This document shows positions 1 through 12,923 of a DNA stretch of 64,000 bases, in pieces. Each line of letters starts with the position of its first letter. Position 1 is the stretch's first letter. Source of the DNA: Ailanthus altissimus (lineage: Eukaryota; Streptophyta; Magnoliopsida; Sapindales; Simaroubaceae); assembly GCA_946807835.1 (NCBI GenBank), contig OX327683.1:30749001-30813000 (forward strand), in the 5' to 3' direction. The position numbers were made by a program, and so were the translations under genes. The notes under the pieces were generated by a model. That model was not told the origin of the DNA, did no database searches, and saw nothing but the letters and a program-made list of their open reading frames with translations.

Positions 1-15
1 TGGCTCTGAGCTTTC

Positions 16-3000
16 ATGGCTACGCACTTCTCTTCAACAAGGCCCCTGCGGCCGATTTTTCAACCAAACTCAAATCCTCCCAAAGCCCTCCCTTTCCTCT
101 CAGGTACTTTCCCTCTAATTACTTCTGTTTACAAATTTCATTTCCTTCCTTATGACAGTTTGTTTTTTTCTCGTTCCTTCTCTCTTTATACAGATTCTTA
201 TCATAGAAGAGCCGACAGTGCCACGTGCCGCGCTAGCAGCGTCAATGTGTACAAGTGGAGCTCAGCTGCAAACTACTCCGGAGTTGTGAAATTATCCAGC
301 AAAGTTGCTGTTGTAAAACAATTGGTGCATAAGAGGCAAGTGTCTGCGCTCATAATTATAATTGAACTAGTATGTAACGTGTTTATTGGTTGTTGAAATG
401 CCGCACTGATTTCATTTATTATGTATGCATATGGTTGTTGTGAACTATGCAGAAGAGGAGTTGTGAGGTGTGCAACTATTGAAGAAATTGAAGCGGAGAA
501 ATCTTCCATTGAGAAAGATGTTGTAAGTTGCAAGATTCAATATAGGCGATGAAATGCTGTGCTGGTGATTTGTGGGAAGCGGGTATCGAATATCTTAAAT
601 GATTTTGCAGAAAGCTAGGATGGAGAAGACTATCGAAATGGTTCGAACCAACTTCAATTCTATAAGGACAGGGAGAGCAAATCCAGCCATGCTAGATAAG
701 ATTGAGGTTCGACTCCTACTGCCAGTTTTTGTGCCTTGTTTTGTTTTAAATTTTTTTCTGACATATAAATTGGAGATAGATATAAATTATGAAAACTATT
801 GATATGTAGACTGTATTCTATTACTTAATCTTCGGATGGATCAGGTTCATTTGCTTTCAAAGTGAATTACGTAATCTTGTTGAATCTTAATTTGTATGTG
901 CAAAACAGAAGGGTAGACATAGAAGGGTTTCTTTCAGATTTACAGAGGTGAATGCTGTGAGAATAATGCATGAAGTATATGTTAGAGACGATGCTTGGTC
1001 ATTCCATTTTGTGTGCAAATATATATTGATATTTGTACAATGTATATTTTAATAAATTGTTAATTTATAATATGGTAATAATTATGTTAGTCTTTAGACA
1101 TTGTGATCTAAAGGTATTTCGATCAATACTAAGAGTTAGTAATTGTAAGAGTTAAAAGTTTTGTCTGGAATGTGACAAAGACTTGAGAATATTTATAGTA
1201 ATGACATAAATGTAAGGAGTTGTAAATAGTGCTAAGAAATGTCATTATACAGTGTATTCTCAAAAACATTGTTTATGATTTATGTTTACCGACTCGGGTC
1301 AATTGGTAAACTTTCTAGATTAGTCTATGTTTATATCTAGATTGTCTAGATGGTTAGTCTTAGTAAATTGTGAATTTAGTAAAAACTCGTATAGACATGC
1401 AGGTATTCAGTTAGGATTGGGTACTGAATAAACACATAAGCACCTTCAATAGACATCCCATAAAACTGTCAATGGTTGATCTTCTCAAGTTAAGTGGTAT
1501 TTGTGGTCTTTTGACCTAAGCGCCACGATAGGTATATGAATACTCCACTATGCTCTGATACCAATTTGTAAGAATATATAAGAGTGTGTGGTTAGTGAAA
1601 TACAAATGCGTGTCGTATACAACGTACAGTGGAAGTATAAAACATATTTCAAAACCACACACTTCGATTCTAATTCTATCACAATAACAGAAATTAGACC
1701 TTTGAAGCACCCTTGCAGTAGTTGGATTATTTTGGAATACTGAGTCTCACTCTGAAGCGCTTCCATAAACAATTCTAGACTTTTGCTTTGTTAGGATCAA
1801 AAGTTCTAGAATGGTAGCTTTATATGCGGATAAGTATTTGATTATCGGAAGCTTAACACTTAAGCTTTTCATTTTCACTCTCTTGATATCTTTTACTTTC
1901 TTAAAGTAATAAACAATTTCTCTTGTCTTAAGGAACCCAATATGGCCAAACCGCCCTTTTGCAAGTGATAAAAGTAAAGAAAAAACAAAAACACTTTTTT
2001 TTTTATCACCTCCTGGTCAACCATATATATTGCAAAATGCAAAACCATTTTGCATTTTTCTTTAATGGTTATTTTATTTCTTTTAGTGGACAAATATCCC
2101 TTTTAATGGCCACACATTTGGCCGGCCCACCAATTCATCTCTTATAAACTACATTTTAAAATAATCAATAAAACCATTTTAAGGACACTTGTCATTAGTA
2201 TAAAAAAACTTAAAATAATCAAAACAAATATTATTGAGACAAGTGTCCAAGACTTATCCAATTTTAAGCACAACTTATCCTTTAAGGCTCAATAATGCTT
2301 TGACACGTGTCATATTCTAATACTTACATTCGACACGTGCCATTCCCAAGAAGTGTTGTTAACGGATCCTGTATATCAGAAATATTCCTGGATCGAACTC
2401 TTCGACCCTAACTGCTACCCTAGTATTTAACAAGTACACTTCATATTATGAGACTCTCTAGGTTCGCACCTGTTTGTCTTATGGAGCGTTCTATAAGTCT
2501 GTGGACACTATCCTACTCACATGTCACGGATACAACAAAAATGAAGCGCGAACCATACAAATTGAGGTCAACCATATTTGTATAGTCCGTGAACACTGCA
2601 CCACTTACATGTCACGGATACAACAAAAATAGCGTGTTGAACCATACAAGTTGAGGGTAATTATATTTGTATAGTCTCTCTGTTAATTGTTAGACAACAG
2701 GTGTGAACTTGTCTCAATTGTATTTGTTTTGATTATTTTAAATTTTCTTAACTGTTAAATTTTCTTATACTAATGACAAGTGTCTCTAAATTGGTTTTAT
2801 TGATTATTTTAATAAGTGGTTTATAAGAGATGAATTGGTGGGCCAGTAAATGATGGGCCGGCCAAATGTGTGGCCAATTAAAGGGACATTTGTCCATTAA
2901 AAGAAGTAAAATAATCATTAAGGAAAAATGCAAAATGGTTTTGCAATTTGAATTATATATGGTTAGCTAAGAGGTGATAAGAAGAAGAGAAAAATCAAGT

Positions 3001-6000
3001 GTTTTTGTTTTTTTGCTTTCATCACTTGCAAAATGGTGATTCGACTATATTGGATTCCTTAAAGTAAGAGAAATTGTTTCTTTGCTTTGAGAAAGCAAAA
3101 GAGATCAGGAGAGTGAAAATAAAAAGCTTAAGTGTTAACCTTCTAATAACCAAAAACTTATCCTAAATATACAGCTACCACTCTAGAACTTTTGATCCCA
3201 CCGAAGTCAAAGTCTAGAATTGTTTACGGAAGCGCTTTAGAGTGAAACTCAATATTCCAGAATTGTCCAACTACTGCGGGGGTACTTTGGTATAATTTAT
3301 GGTATTGGAATTGAAGTATGTGGTTTTGAAATATGTTTTATGCTTTCATTGCATGCTGTGTATGACACGCATTTATATTTCACTAGCCACACACTCACAT
3401 GTATTCTTACAGTATATATTCGTCATCCTTACTATATAAAGCAAGGATAGCAGTTCAGTCACATTTCACTTTTAATTAGCCATTCAGTGCCACTTTTTAA
3501 CTGCATTTCTCTTACTATATATAAAATTTTGAACTAAAATTATTTAATTTATATTTTTCACATTTCTGAATGATTAATTATATCAGCAAATAGAATAGTT
3601 TCCCCCTATTATTTTCTGATATATTACTTCTGAGCGTAGAGATCATGCAACATGACCAATCTTTGTTATCTATTGCCACTCTATGCGTGAGTTTGATTTT
3701 CCATATGAAGTCCATTTTAGGGATACACTACTTTTATTTCTGTATAAGCCATGCTTATACAGAAATATAGTCAAGCTGTTTACCTAGCTTGACTTTATTA
3801 TCATCTGCAATGTGCATGAGTCAGCTGTCTGGTTGTCCTAGCTAGTTCTCAAGTCAAGCTGTTTACCTGTATAGAAACTATAATATACTTAAGAGGTAAC
3901 ATTGGGAGTAGATGATTGTGTGAAGAAATATACCGTGTCTAAAACCAGACAGTTTAGCATTACTGATGTGAATCTATTCTAAGTCCGGTTGAGATGCCTT
4001 TCTCTTATAATAAATATATCATAATGCAATGCATATTTTAATGATTTTGTAGGTGGAGTACTATGGAAGTCCAGTTGGCTTGAAGAGCATAGCTCAGATC
4101 AGTACTCCCGATGCAAGTTCTCTCTTGATTCAGCCATATGACAAATCCAGGTATTCCATAAATCTGAGGCCATGAACTAAGTTTCAAATTCTTTAAGTAC
4201 CCGACCTGTGCAATTTAATCTTCTACTAGATACCCTGCATATAGTTCGGAATATGAGTCAAGAATTTTCTCCAACTCTCTTTGTACTTTGAGCAGAGAAA
4301 ACAAACTAAATCTGTATAAGCCAGTAAATCTTTTTTGACAAATGGACTCATTTTTCTAGACAAATAAAGAGATACATTGTTTAGAATGTTAAGTAGAAAA
4401 ACTCCCCGTTTTCCATGAATCCTCTTCTGTAATTTGAGTATTATGTCCTCTCAATTCATTGCCTTTGACATGTCATGTTTTGCAGCTTAAAGGCTATAGA
4501 GAAGGCTATAGTGAATTCCGACCTCGGTATGACTCCAAATAATGATGGTGAAGTGATAAGGTTGAGCCTCCCTCAGTTGACATCTGAAAGAAGGAAGGTA
4601 TCTTAATTTTTCTTGGGCACGTGGAAATACTCAATTGTAGCCAATCATCACCAATGCCTTTTGAGGTCCTTGATTCGCATAACATTGCTGACTGGCCCAT
4701 GTTGTTTTGATTCTCAAGAGTGTTGTTTATTTTCAGTTTCTTATGTATAGTTGTTCAAATGTTACTTGTGTATAAATTGCTTTTATTTCCTCAATTTTGA
4801 TTCAATATGAAAACCTTTTTGGACATTGCCCCTTAGAACTAATTATTTTCACTGTCCCCGAATGGCTTTTCTGCATCTAGTAGATAACTCTCATTCTTAC
4901 TTCCTTACTCGTTATTATTAATTGCTCATGCCTCAAAAGAGGATTACATTGCTTTTAGAGTTTATGTTACAAATAAATTGTTATTTAATTTTCTGAAATT
5001 GATAGACCTTTAGTTTCGTTCTATATTTCTTTAACTGAATTGATAGTGATATGCTAAGTGTGTTTTTGAAACATGCTTATATTGTAATTTTAGTTTGGGT
5101 TGGTAACTATAATGCAGTTTCTTGTGAGTGCTCATACATTAAAAAGTTAACTGTATATGTGGTCGCACCTCTTATGGAATTTGCAAATATCTTTAAACAA
5201 TGAATTAAAGCAATGTTTGGCTGGCAAGGCATGTTATTTGAGCAGAAAAAGTGGGAAAATCCTTGTTAAATTAATTATTTTATGTTGGATATTGTGTGAG
5301 AGATATTGAAGCATGTTTCTTTCTGAATAACTGATCACAGTAAATTCCCTGTTGTGCTTGTAACTATTTTGATTTTTGGTTTTGTAATTTTATATGAACT
5401 GCAGGAATTGTCAAAAGTTGTGGCCAAACAGGCTGAGGAAGGGAAGGTACTTGTGCTTCGTTTATCCATGATCTAAGAACTTGCTCATTGTAATCAATCT
5501 TGAACATAAAAATTCCATAAATTTTTATGATCTCTCCTATGTATATAATGTGAAGGTAGGCAGTTATCACAGCAAAAGGCAATGGTTTCTGAAATAGCAT
5601 ATGGACTAAAATCTGTAATTTGGATAGAGAAATTGAAAAGTTATTGGCTTAAAATACTCTTAAATGGTTGAAGAGATGATTGTGGTGAGTTTTGATTATG
5701 GTGCTCTGCAATAACTTAAAATACATGCATTTTGGAATTGCACCCATTGGTTAATTGTGCCATGAAGGTATATATGTACTCACATAAAGTCTAGGATTTT
5801 ATCATCTTCAATTATCTCCCCTTATCCAATCATTTACAGGTGGCACTGAGGAACATAAGAAGAGACGCTTTAAAAGCCTACGAAAAACTAGAGAAGGTCT
5901 GAATCAGTGGATCTTTAGATCCCTGAACTCTCCGGACTACTCATTGATTTTTCTTTGCATTCCTTTTCTCTTTCTTTCTCTCAAAATATATCCTTCCTTT

Positions 6001-6832
6001 CTCTTTGGAGCTTCTTTACTTATCCTTATTTTTTTCTTCACAGGAAAAGAAGCTCTCAGAAGACAATGTGAAGGACTTGTCAAGTGATTTGCAGGTAACT
6101 TAATGCTTACTTTTGTTTAGTGTTTATTACATATTATAGTGTTCTGCAGACACAGGACTGAAAGCCAGGAAACCACTAGTATAAATTGTGCTAGGTGATC
6201 TTGAAAACAGCCATCATTAATTGCTGTATGTTCCTTTTTGCTGATCTCTGGACTTCTCAGGTTTGTATCATTTCTGGTTAAGGAGAAAAAAGGAAAACAA
6301 AACAAAACAAGGATTTTGAACAAAGAATTGACATATAACCACCTTCCCTCCTCTGCTCATCTTGCAGACAGACACATGGAAGAATAGGCCGGGGGTTCAA
6401 GGGGCGCTTGGACTCCTGTAGTTCAATAGTAGTAGCCTGATGCAATTTGCACATGCAAAAAATTGGTGAAACTCTGATCGTCCTATGGCTAACCAGTAAT
6501 TTTTATTCTAGTGGGCATCAGAAGTTTGTCACTGAAGTTGCTATAATAAATACTGGTCAAAAATATTTATTCTACTCCCAATACTGTATTCCCATTTTGT
6601 ATCTTTTTCAACCAATGCCTCATAGTACTCAAATTATTAAAACATCTCTTCCTTTCCTGCAGAAACTGACAGATGAGTATATGAGGAAGATTGAAAGCAT
6701 CTACAAACAGAAAGAGAAGGTATTCTACTTTATTATAAAACTGATGGCATAGGATAAATTTGTGATATGTTGAGGCATGACATAACATATATCTATATTT
6801 TGATTATCTTTCAGGAGTTGCTGAAGGTTTAA
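16..6832 (+). CDS. RRF: Ribosome recycling factor, chloroplastic (11 exons)
   Basis: The product releases plastid ribosomes from mRNA after termination, together with EF-G, in the chloroplast stroma. Exons placed by splice signals and frame: 16-103, 194-335, 453-522, 611-706, 4053-4150, 4486-4597, 5405-5446, 5840-5896, 6044-6094, 6663-6719, 6815-6832. They total 831 nt and encode 276 residues, close to the Arabidopsis length. The first ~75 residues are rich in Ser, Pro and Arg and low in acid, as in a transit peptide. The mature domain follows from about '[10 protein letters not shown]', with the family signatures '[14 protein letters not shown]', '[15 protein letters not shown]' and '[12 protein letters not shown]'. 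The C-terminal 'KQKEKELLKV' is spliced from an 18-nt last exon. Intron 2 (336-452) starts with GC, not GT; the GT five bases downstream would bring in a stop. Intron 4 (707-4052) is 3.3 kb and holds a foldback repeat. The promoter is outside the window. Identity is very secure; exon edges are secure because every junction keeps frame. Confidence 0.96.
336..452 (+). other. GC–AG intron of RRF
   Basis: The exon before it ends in AG and the intron begins GCAAGTG, the usual context of rare GC–AG introns. The acceptor is CTATGCAG at 445-452. Splicing here joins HKR to [13 protein letters not shown], the expected start of the mature protein. The GT at 340 is the only nearby alternative, and it would run into TGA nine codons into the next exon. 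Confidence 0.8.
1080..1565 (-). mobile_element. Internal remnant of a non-autonomous LTR element
   Basis: This stretch ends at the primer-binding-site-like GCTCTGATACCA next to the foldback repeat. It is clearly related, over several hundred bases, to 52170-52876, which ends in the same GCTCTGATA. Shared blocks include 'aatgtcattat', 'ggtattcagt.aggattg' and 'ttttgacct.agcgc'. It contains no open protein, so it fits the internal leader of a non-autonomous LTR retroelement read on the minus strand. Confidence 0.5.
1567..3411. repeat. 1.85-kb foldback repeat in RRF intron 4
   Basis: The left arm (about 1567-2243) is the reverse complement of the right arm (about 2708-3411), by eye roughly 85-90% identical with small indels. 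The outer ends read TGTAAGAATA and TATTCTTACA, so both ends have the TG...CA form of LTR termini. Just outside the left end is GCTCTGATACCA (1552-1563), the reverse complement of an initiator-Met tRNA primer-binding site. This suggests the left arm is the end of an LTR in minus orientation, with internal sequence to its left. There is no coding capacity. The 0.46-kb centre contains two 89-bp tandem units. Its exact class is uncertain: it could be two LTRs head to head or one LTR with a long internal palindrome. Confidence 0.75.
2492..2669 (+). repeat. Two 89-bp tandem units in the foldback centre
   Basis: Units 2492-2580 and 2581-2669 share the core ACATGTCACGGATACAACAA followed by a related 'aaccatacaa.ttgag' block and end in ATATTTG. 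They differ at a number of positions, so the duplication is not recent. Confidence 0.75.
3735..3794. repeat. Two adjacent short perfect hairpins in RRF intron 4
   Basis: Positions 3735-3749 and 3753-3767 are perfect 15-bp inverted repeats with a 3-base loop (CAT). Directly after them, AGTCAAGCT and AGCTTGACT (3769-3777 and 3786-3794) form a second stem with an 8-base loop. The segment 'tcaagctgtttacct' recurs at about 3853. This may be a small palindromic repeat remnant; no function is evident. Confidence 0.7.
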
Positions 6833-9800
6833 TGAGATGTTTGCACATAAATGTAAGGGAGTGAGGTTTCTATTAGGAATTTCAAAATGAGCTGTTACTT
6901 CTTTTGAGCGAAGTTATGGACCTATGGTGCTTATTACCCATGTCCCTGTAATGGAATTTTTTTATATTAATGGGATAGAAGTACTATTTGTTTTGAATTG
7001 AGATGTAGATATCAGCTGTTATGCGCTCTTGGTAAAAGTTGCTTGTATAGCAATATGTGAACTTATTTCCTATGGAAGTTGAAGGATGACCAAGGCATGG
7101 CAGGCACCAGTAGGACCCTTTAAACTGTAATGTAATACTAAAGCTCTGCATCTTTACTGTTTAATGAAAAGGAATGTTGGCTCCCAATTTTTTTTTAAAG
7201 GTAAGGGAGTATGTAGAAGCACAAAGGTTTTTACCCTCTTACCTCCCCAAGGTCGAAAAAAACCTGAGTTGCTTACATGGCAAACACCTAACTTGCCACT
7301 AGACTATGCCTTTTAAGTGTGTTGGCTACCAATTTTTTTTGATAGTATGATTCATTTAATGTGACCTATCCCACTATCTGGATTTGGATTACAGTTGACA
7401 AATCTGTGGGGTTTACCTTGCTAGCATTCTCATGAATCTCATCCATTCATATTTTGATGCACAAAATGAATGAGAACAGTGGACCAGACCAGACCTCGTC
7501 CGACATCAAAAGCATCACCGAAGCAGCATGGTTGGCCCAGCTGAGCCTTGAATCCTTGACATATTTTAGAAGTATACGACGGTACAGAAATTTAGTTGAC
7601 TGTAATATAAGCAGTCTAGCTATAAGTTTTACAGTTCGGGACATTCAAATGTAAGAAGAGAAGAGTATTATGCTGACAGTCTGCTAAAAATATATGTATG
7701 AATGATCTGATATATTACATCATTGAATTAGGCATATAATGCATGTCATAATTGTGATTATTGGAATCCGAGTCTGTTAAAAGTTATCGGACTTCCGGGA
7801 ATTTATCTCAATGTTCTATAGAACGTCTATGCCCGCGGAAGAATTTTTCAAAGCATTTCTCTTTACGCAAGCTGTTTAGATGTTAGACAGAATTGTCATG
7901 TTAGTCTAAATTCTGTGGCTTTTGATGCATTTTTCTATCCCAGTTAAAGTCGAGTGACACAGACATTTATAAACAATTTCTGGGAAACTTCCAAAACAAA
8001 ATATACATATAGAGAGAAAGAGAGAGCATAATGATCTTACGAAGATTTAAAAACACCAATTGAGGCCCACCGCCGCGTGAAACAAATGGAGCTGGCATAT
8101 GTTCCTTTGAAAACAAGTCAGTTTCTTAGAAATTAATTGGCCAGTCGAGACCCCTCTACTAAATCTAGATAAGCTGCTTTTGTAATTTGTTTACTTTAAT
8201 AGGTGAATTTATCGTAAGCCCATTATTTAATTCTGTCTAAATCCCCAAAGGAAAAGTGTATAATTGATACCATCATTCACTTCATTGCTTTTAATTTATG
8301 TGCAAGTAATCTCATATCTTGCGAACAAGATACTGAGACCCAAAGTCTAGAATGCGTTCAAAAATGTTGTTGCGGTCCAGTTTCAATGATTTATATTTTA
8401 TACCTACCCTTCAAGAAAAAAATTTGTCGTCATTTCACTGTTTCCACAACCGAAAAGCAAAAAAAGGGTTTTCCTTGGAAAAAATTATAATTTAATCGTG
8501 AAAGAAGTCGGTCACCCAATTAGAATTTCTAAATTATTTCTTTTAGTAGTTGCTCAACATTGTGTGCGCTCCCAACTTTGGTTTTATTCATTGTTTTAAT
8601 ACTTTTTCTTATAGAGCAATTGCAATTTAATATAAGTGTTTGCTTGTAGTCATGACAACAAAAATATTAACTTATGATTGACTTATCAAGATAAAATAAT
8701 AAAGAAAAGACATAAAATTATGGTTCAATGGACCCCGATTAGATTTAAGAGGTGACATAGGCATATGAAATTAGAATCCCCATGTTGGGTCATGGGTCCC
8801 TAGCTATAAATATTAAAACAAACAAACCCAGAAAAAAAAAAAAAGCATGGTATTCGCAAAGTTCATGTGTTCAGAAAAGAGCCGCACTTTCGGTTCAACG
8901 GACCGAATCCTCATTGTCAAAGAAAAACCCAACTTCTCTTCCTTGAGATTTGACTGTGCAGGTTTAGGGTTGAGGCTCGCATGCTATCCTATGCATGTGC
9001 TGTTTCAGAGAATTTTTTTTTTCAAAATCATTATTATTTTAAAATTTTGGTGAAATTCGTTATTGAAATTTATTTATCTAGTGGTTCTAAAATCCGAGAG
9101 ACAAATGAGGACAGGAATCAAGTAAGCAGGTAATTTAGATTTTTTTATTTTTCATTTTAAATATTTAACAATAAATATTGGTTAATACATTATTATTATG
9201 TCTAATTCCTCCTGTTTTTTTCTTCTATTAAAAAATATATATAAGATTAGTTTATTTTCTCCTTATATTTGATTATAAATCTGTAGTGTTTTTATTAAAA
9301 AAAAAAAAGAATTGTTGCTTAGATTAGATATAGCAAAAGTCAAGGGTCCAATATTTTAGAAAATAATATGAAGAAGAAGAAGATACCAAAACAAAATAAT
9401 TTTGATTTTGTACAACTACGGGCCTCGATCAGACACAGCTGGCCGAGGAAGAAAATATCATTCAGTAATAGTAATTTTAATTTCAATTTCAACCCAATTT
9501 TATATTATATTTAAATATCAAGATTCCAAATTTCCCATGCCGCTTGCTTGGACTTGACTGAATAATTAAATTATTATCCATTTATCAACGTTCTCAATTG
9601 CATTTGCACCTTCACCGAAAGCTCTCTGTTTTAAGTGCGGCTCCAGTCCAATAAAATCAAATGCTTCTTACTTCTTACATTTAACACTTACCACAATTGA
9701 TAAATCCGTCAAGACTATTTTCTAAGTTTCAACCTTTGAATTGATGTCTGTTAATTGAATTTCACCCAACTTGCATCTAATGCTCTTACTTATTATTATT

Positions 9801-12800
9801 ATTATTATTATTCAAATAATCTACATTTTCTTATTGGGTTATTTATTAAGCATGGACGAGGTTGTCTTGACCCACTATCTTATTATAATGCTTTTAGTTG
9901 TCCACCTACTAATATATAAATAAAAAATAAAATTAGGGTTAAAAGTCAAATTACAAAAAAAAAAAAAAAGGTAAGCCTTGTTTGATTTTAATAAAAATGA
10001 GAATATAATACTTGGTACATATTTTAATTGATTGAATTTGTTTATCACGAACGTTGGAAGCATAGGTGGATTCCTTTCTTTGTTTTAATACTCAAGAGAC
10101 TTTGAGGGTTGGAAAGCCAAAGAAGCATGCTTTTGTCACTTTATGATTGGAAAAACTATCATTATTATATAAATAAAAAAACTTTAAATTATGGACTATC
10201 TACAAGAACAACTTAATTATATAAATGGTCATTGTACTTTTTAAAAATATCTTTTTGATTAAATTAATGCCCGCTTTGATTTACACATTTCTTGCATAAA
10301 ATAATGTCATTATCACATCTTCTATTGGCCAAGAATTTGCAATAGTATTATGATAAGAGATGTTATTGATTATTTAAATGCCAACTAGCACAACTCAAAG
10401 GTATATTTTTGCAACTAAGAGGGCCTACTTATCATATTGTAATGTGTAAAGAATTAAAAACTTTCCTTTACAGAAAGTATAAATACCATTTAATAATTTT
10501 GTTTTTGTTTGTCTTAATATTAATTAATAAAATACCTATTTTTTAGTGTTTCAATGCATCACCCAATCATATAATTTAATCTATCTATTTTGAATAAGTT
10601 CGAGTTGGTGGGTTCCAATATTAAAGTACTAGTTTTTTTTTTTTGTCGAGGAATCAAACCATATTTATCTTCATAATAATTATTAAAGGACCTTCATTAT
10701 ATTTAAAGCAGACCAATAAATTACTCTCGTGGAAGATGAATAAATTAAATTCAATTTCTTACCATTTTATCTATCTATGGTGCTACTGTTATTCAAGGAA
10801 AGTGTTCTTTCCCTGCAGTTTTATAATCGTGGGACTGTGAAGAGAAATTATTGAATGGAATTTGGAAAGAAGTTGCTGTTTGTTTAAGACAATGTGTCTC
10901 CTTATCTAAATATTTTTTTTAATACAAATATTATATTATAAAATTACATTACAAAAAATTACAATTATTTTACAATGGTTAATAATAATAATAATATTAT
11001 TATTATTACAACTACTAATTAACTCTAATAATTAAAAAAAATAAAATTTTTAATTCTCTCTCAAAACTCAAATTTCAATCTTAAGTCAAGAAATACACAA
11101 ATATTGTTGTTAAACCTCGACCGTAAATTAGGAAATGCACAAGTATTACCATTAAAGTAATGTAATTAAAAATATTTAAATAAATTTTTTTTCATTCCCT
11201 ATTTGTTATGAAGAATAAACTGTAAATAGCAATTCAAAAAAAAAAAATTTGGAGAGATAAATTATAATTTAAAGTTTATTATAAAGAAGTATTTGAAAAG
11301 TTATGATTATAATAAAAAAAAAGAAAGAATTGAACCATTCATTTACATGTTTGTTGTGATCCCGTTATTTATTAATTTTCGTGTCCCAAACTTTGATTCG
11401 ATTTAGACCTAAAAAAAAAAAAACTTTTGATAAACCTTTGAAGATTTGAGAAACAATAATATATCGTTATGAAAATTTTTATTAAAAAAAAATAAATGAA
11501 AAGGTGGAGCCGGTGTGGGCGTGGCAACAACGAGATCCCACCCAAGGCCGATGCCACGAGCAGTTATTAAACGAAAACGAATAAAGCGCGAACGCCAGTG
11601 ATTGCTGCCTTGGATCGTGGCATACTCTCCACGTGGCATTTCTTCATCAAACAATACCCCACATGGCAACGACTAACCCCTCCCTCCAAACCAATAATAT
11701 TTTAATATAAAATAGCTTAAGAGAGCAAAGCAGTGTACCTTAACTCATCGTGGAACCGCATGCTCCCTATCATTCCTGACTGTGAACAGTGAAAGAGCAG
11801 AGTTGAGTTGACGTCACCGAATTTAACGGACGATACTGGACGTATTGAATTGTGATTGGTAACCACGTTGGGCTCACTTATTTTTGCGCAACTTCTCTGA
11901 TCGTGACTCCACTTCTGTGCACTTTGCTGCCAAATAATCATGGACCGTTCGATTCGGTTCAATTGGGGTAGGTCGTTAAGACCGCCAGCTCGGACACGCT
12001 TTCTCGTCAAAGCAAAGCTATACTACCACGTCGGATAACTATCCGACAGCACACATGTTCTCTATCTGTAAAGGTCTCATTTTAATGGGTCCCGCTTTCA
12101 TTAAAAAATATATTGAAATTTGACCGTCTGGAGCGGGTGATTTTGGTCCTCAAGTCTCACGTGATTATTCGATGCTTTTTGTGGACTTTACCCTCCATCT
12201 TTTAATTGGACACAGGGAACCGGGCAACCGGCTTTACGTGGTCCTGCTGATGGACGATTACAGAAAGATATTTGTTTTTGTCGGTACAGCCAATGAGAAG
12301 TCGACAGGTTTTCGTTCATTGGTGGGATCTATTGATGGTGATTCAACCTGAGGTATGCCTCGAGGGTCAGCGAATAAGATACGTTTCACGCGCCTAAACG
12401 CGTGGGAGGGGAATGCGGATAAAGAAGATATATAAAATTTGTCATGTCAAAAAAAATATATATATGGATACAAAAAAAGATATATAAAAATTGTGCCACG
12501 TTGCCATTTAGAGCACCATGGCTATATTCCATCGGACAATGACGTTTCTGCCATGTTGGCACCTGCCAATCACCACCGTCAGATTGACTTTTAATCCAAC
12601 GGTTAAGAACAAGTCTAAGGCGTCATCGAGAAATCTGAGCCGTCCGGTGTTGCCGGAGTAGGTTTCGCGTGAGTGAATGAGCATAATAAAAAAAAGAAAA
12701 GAGATGAGATTTGAGCACAAAAGAACACCAAAACCAGGTGAAAAAGAAGAGACGCCACAGAGAAGAGAGAAGGTTGATGCAATTTCTTGATTAACTGTCT

Positions 12801-12923
12801 CTCTGATAAGCGAAATTATTTGGCTGAGAAAGCCAGTGAATCTGATAGCGGAAGTTGTTTCGACTTTAGATTATGGTGAATTGATTGGTGTGTGATTTTG
12901 TTAAAAAAAGCAGATTGATACAT
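6833..12923. other. Intergenic region between RRF and TIC
   Basis: I see no gene in these six kilobases. Most is AT-rich with homopolymer runs, a (TTA)n microsatellite at about 9790-9812 and an AAT/ATT palindromic run at about 10979-11008. From about 11500 the base composition rises, and a G-box core CCACGTGGCA lies at about 11629-11638. 12000-12923 is probably the promoter and 5' leader of TIC. The short open frames here (for example 7454-7654, 8847-9053 and 11717-12010) have no recognisable domains. Confidence 0.6.

Noticed and set aside
340..345. GT donor just after RRF exon 2
   Set aside because: Using it shifts the frame into a stop in exon 3, while the GC donor gives the expected protein.
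11717..12010. A 97-codon minus-strand frame upstream of TIC
   Set aside because: No recognisable domain; it lies in probable promoter sequence with G-box motifs.
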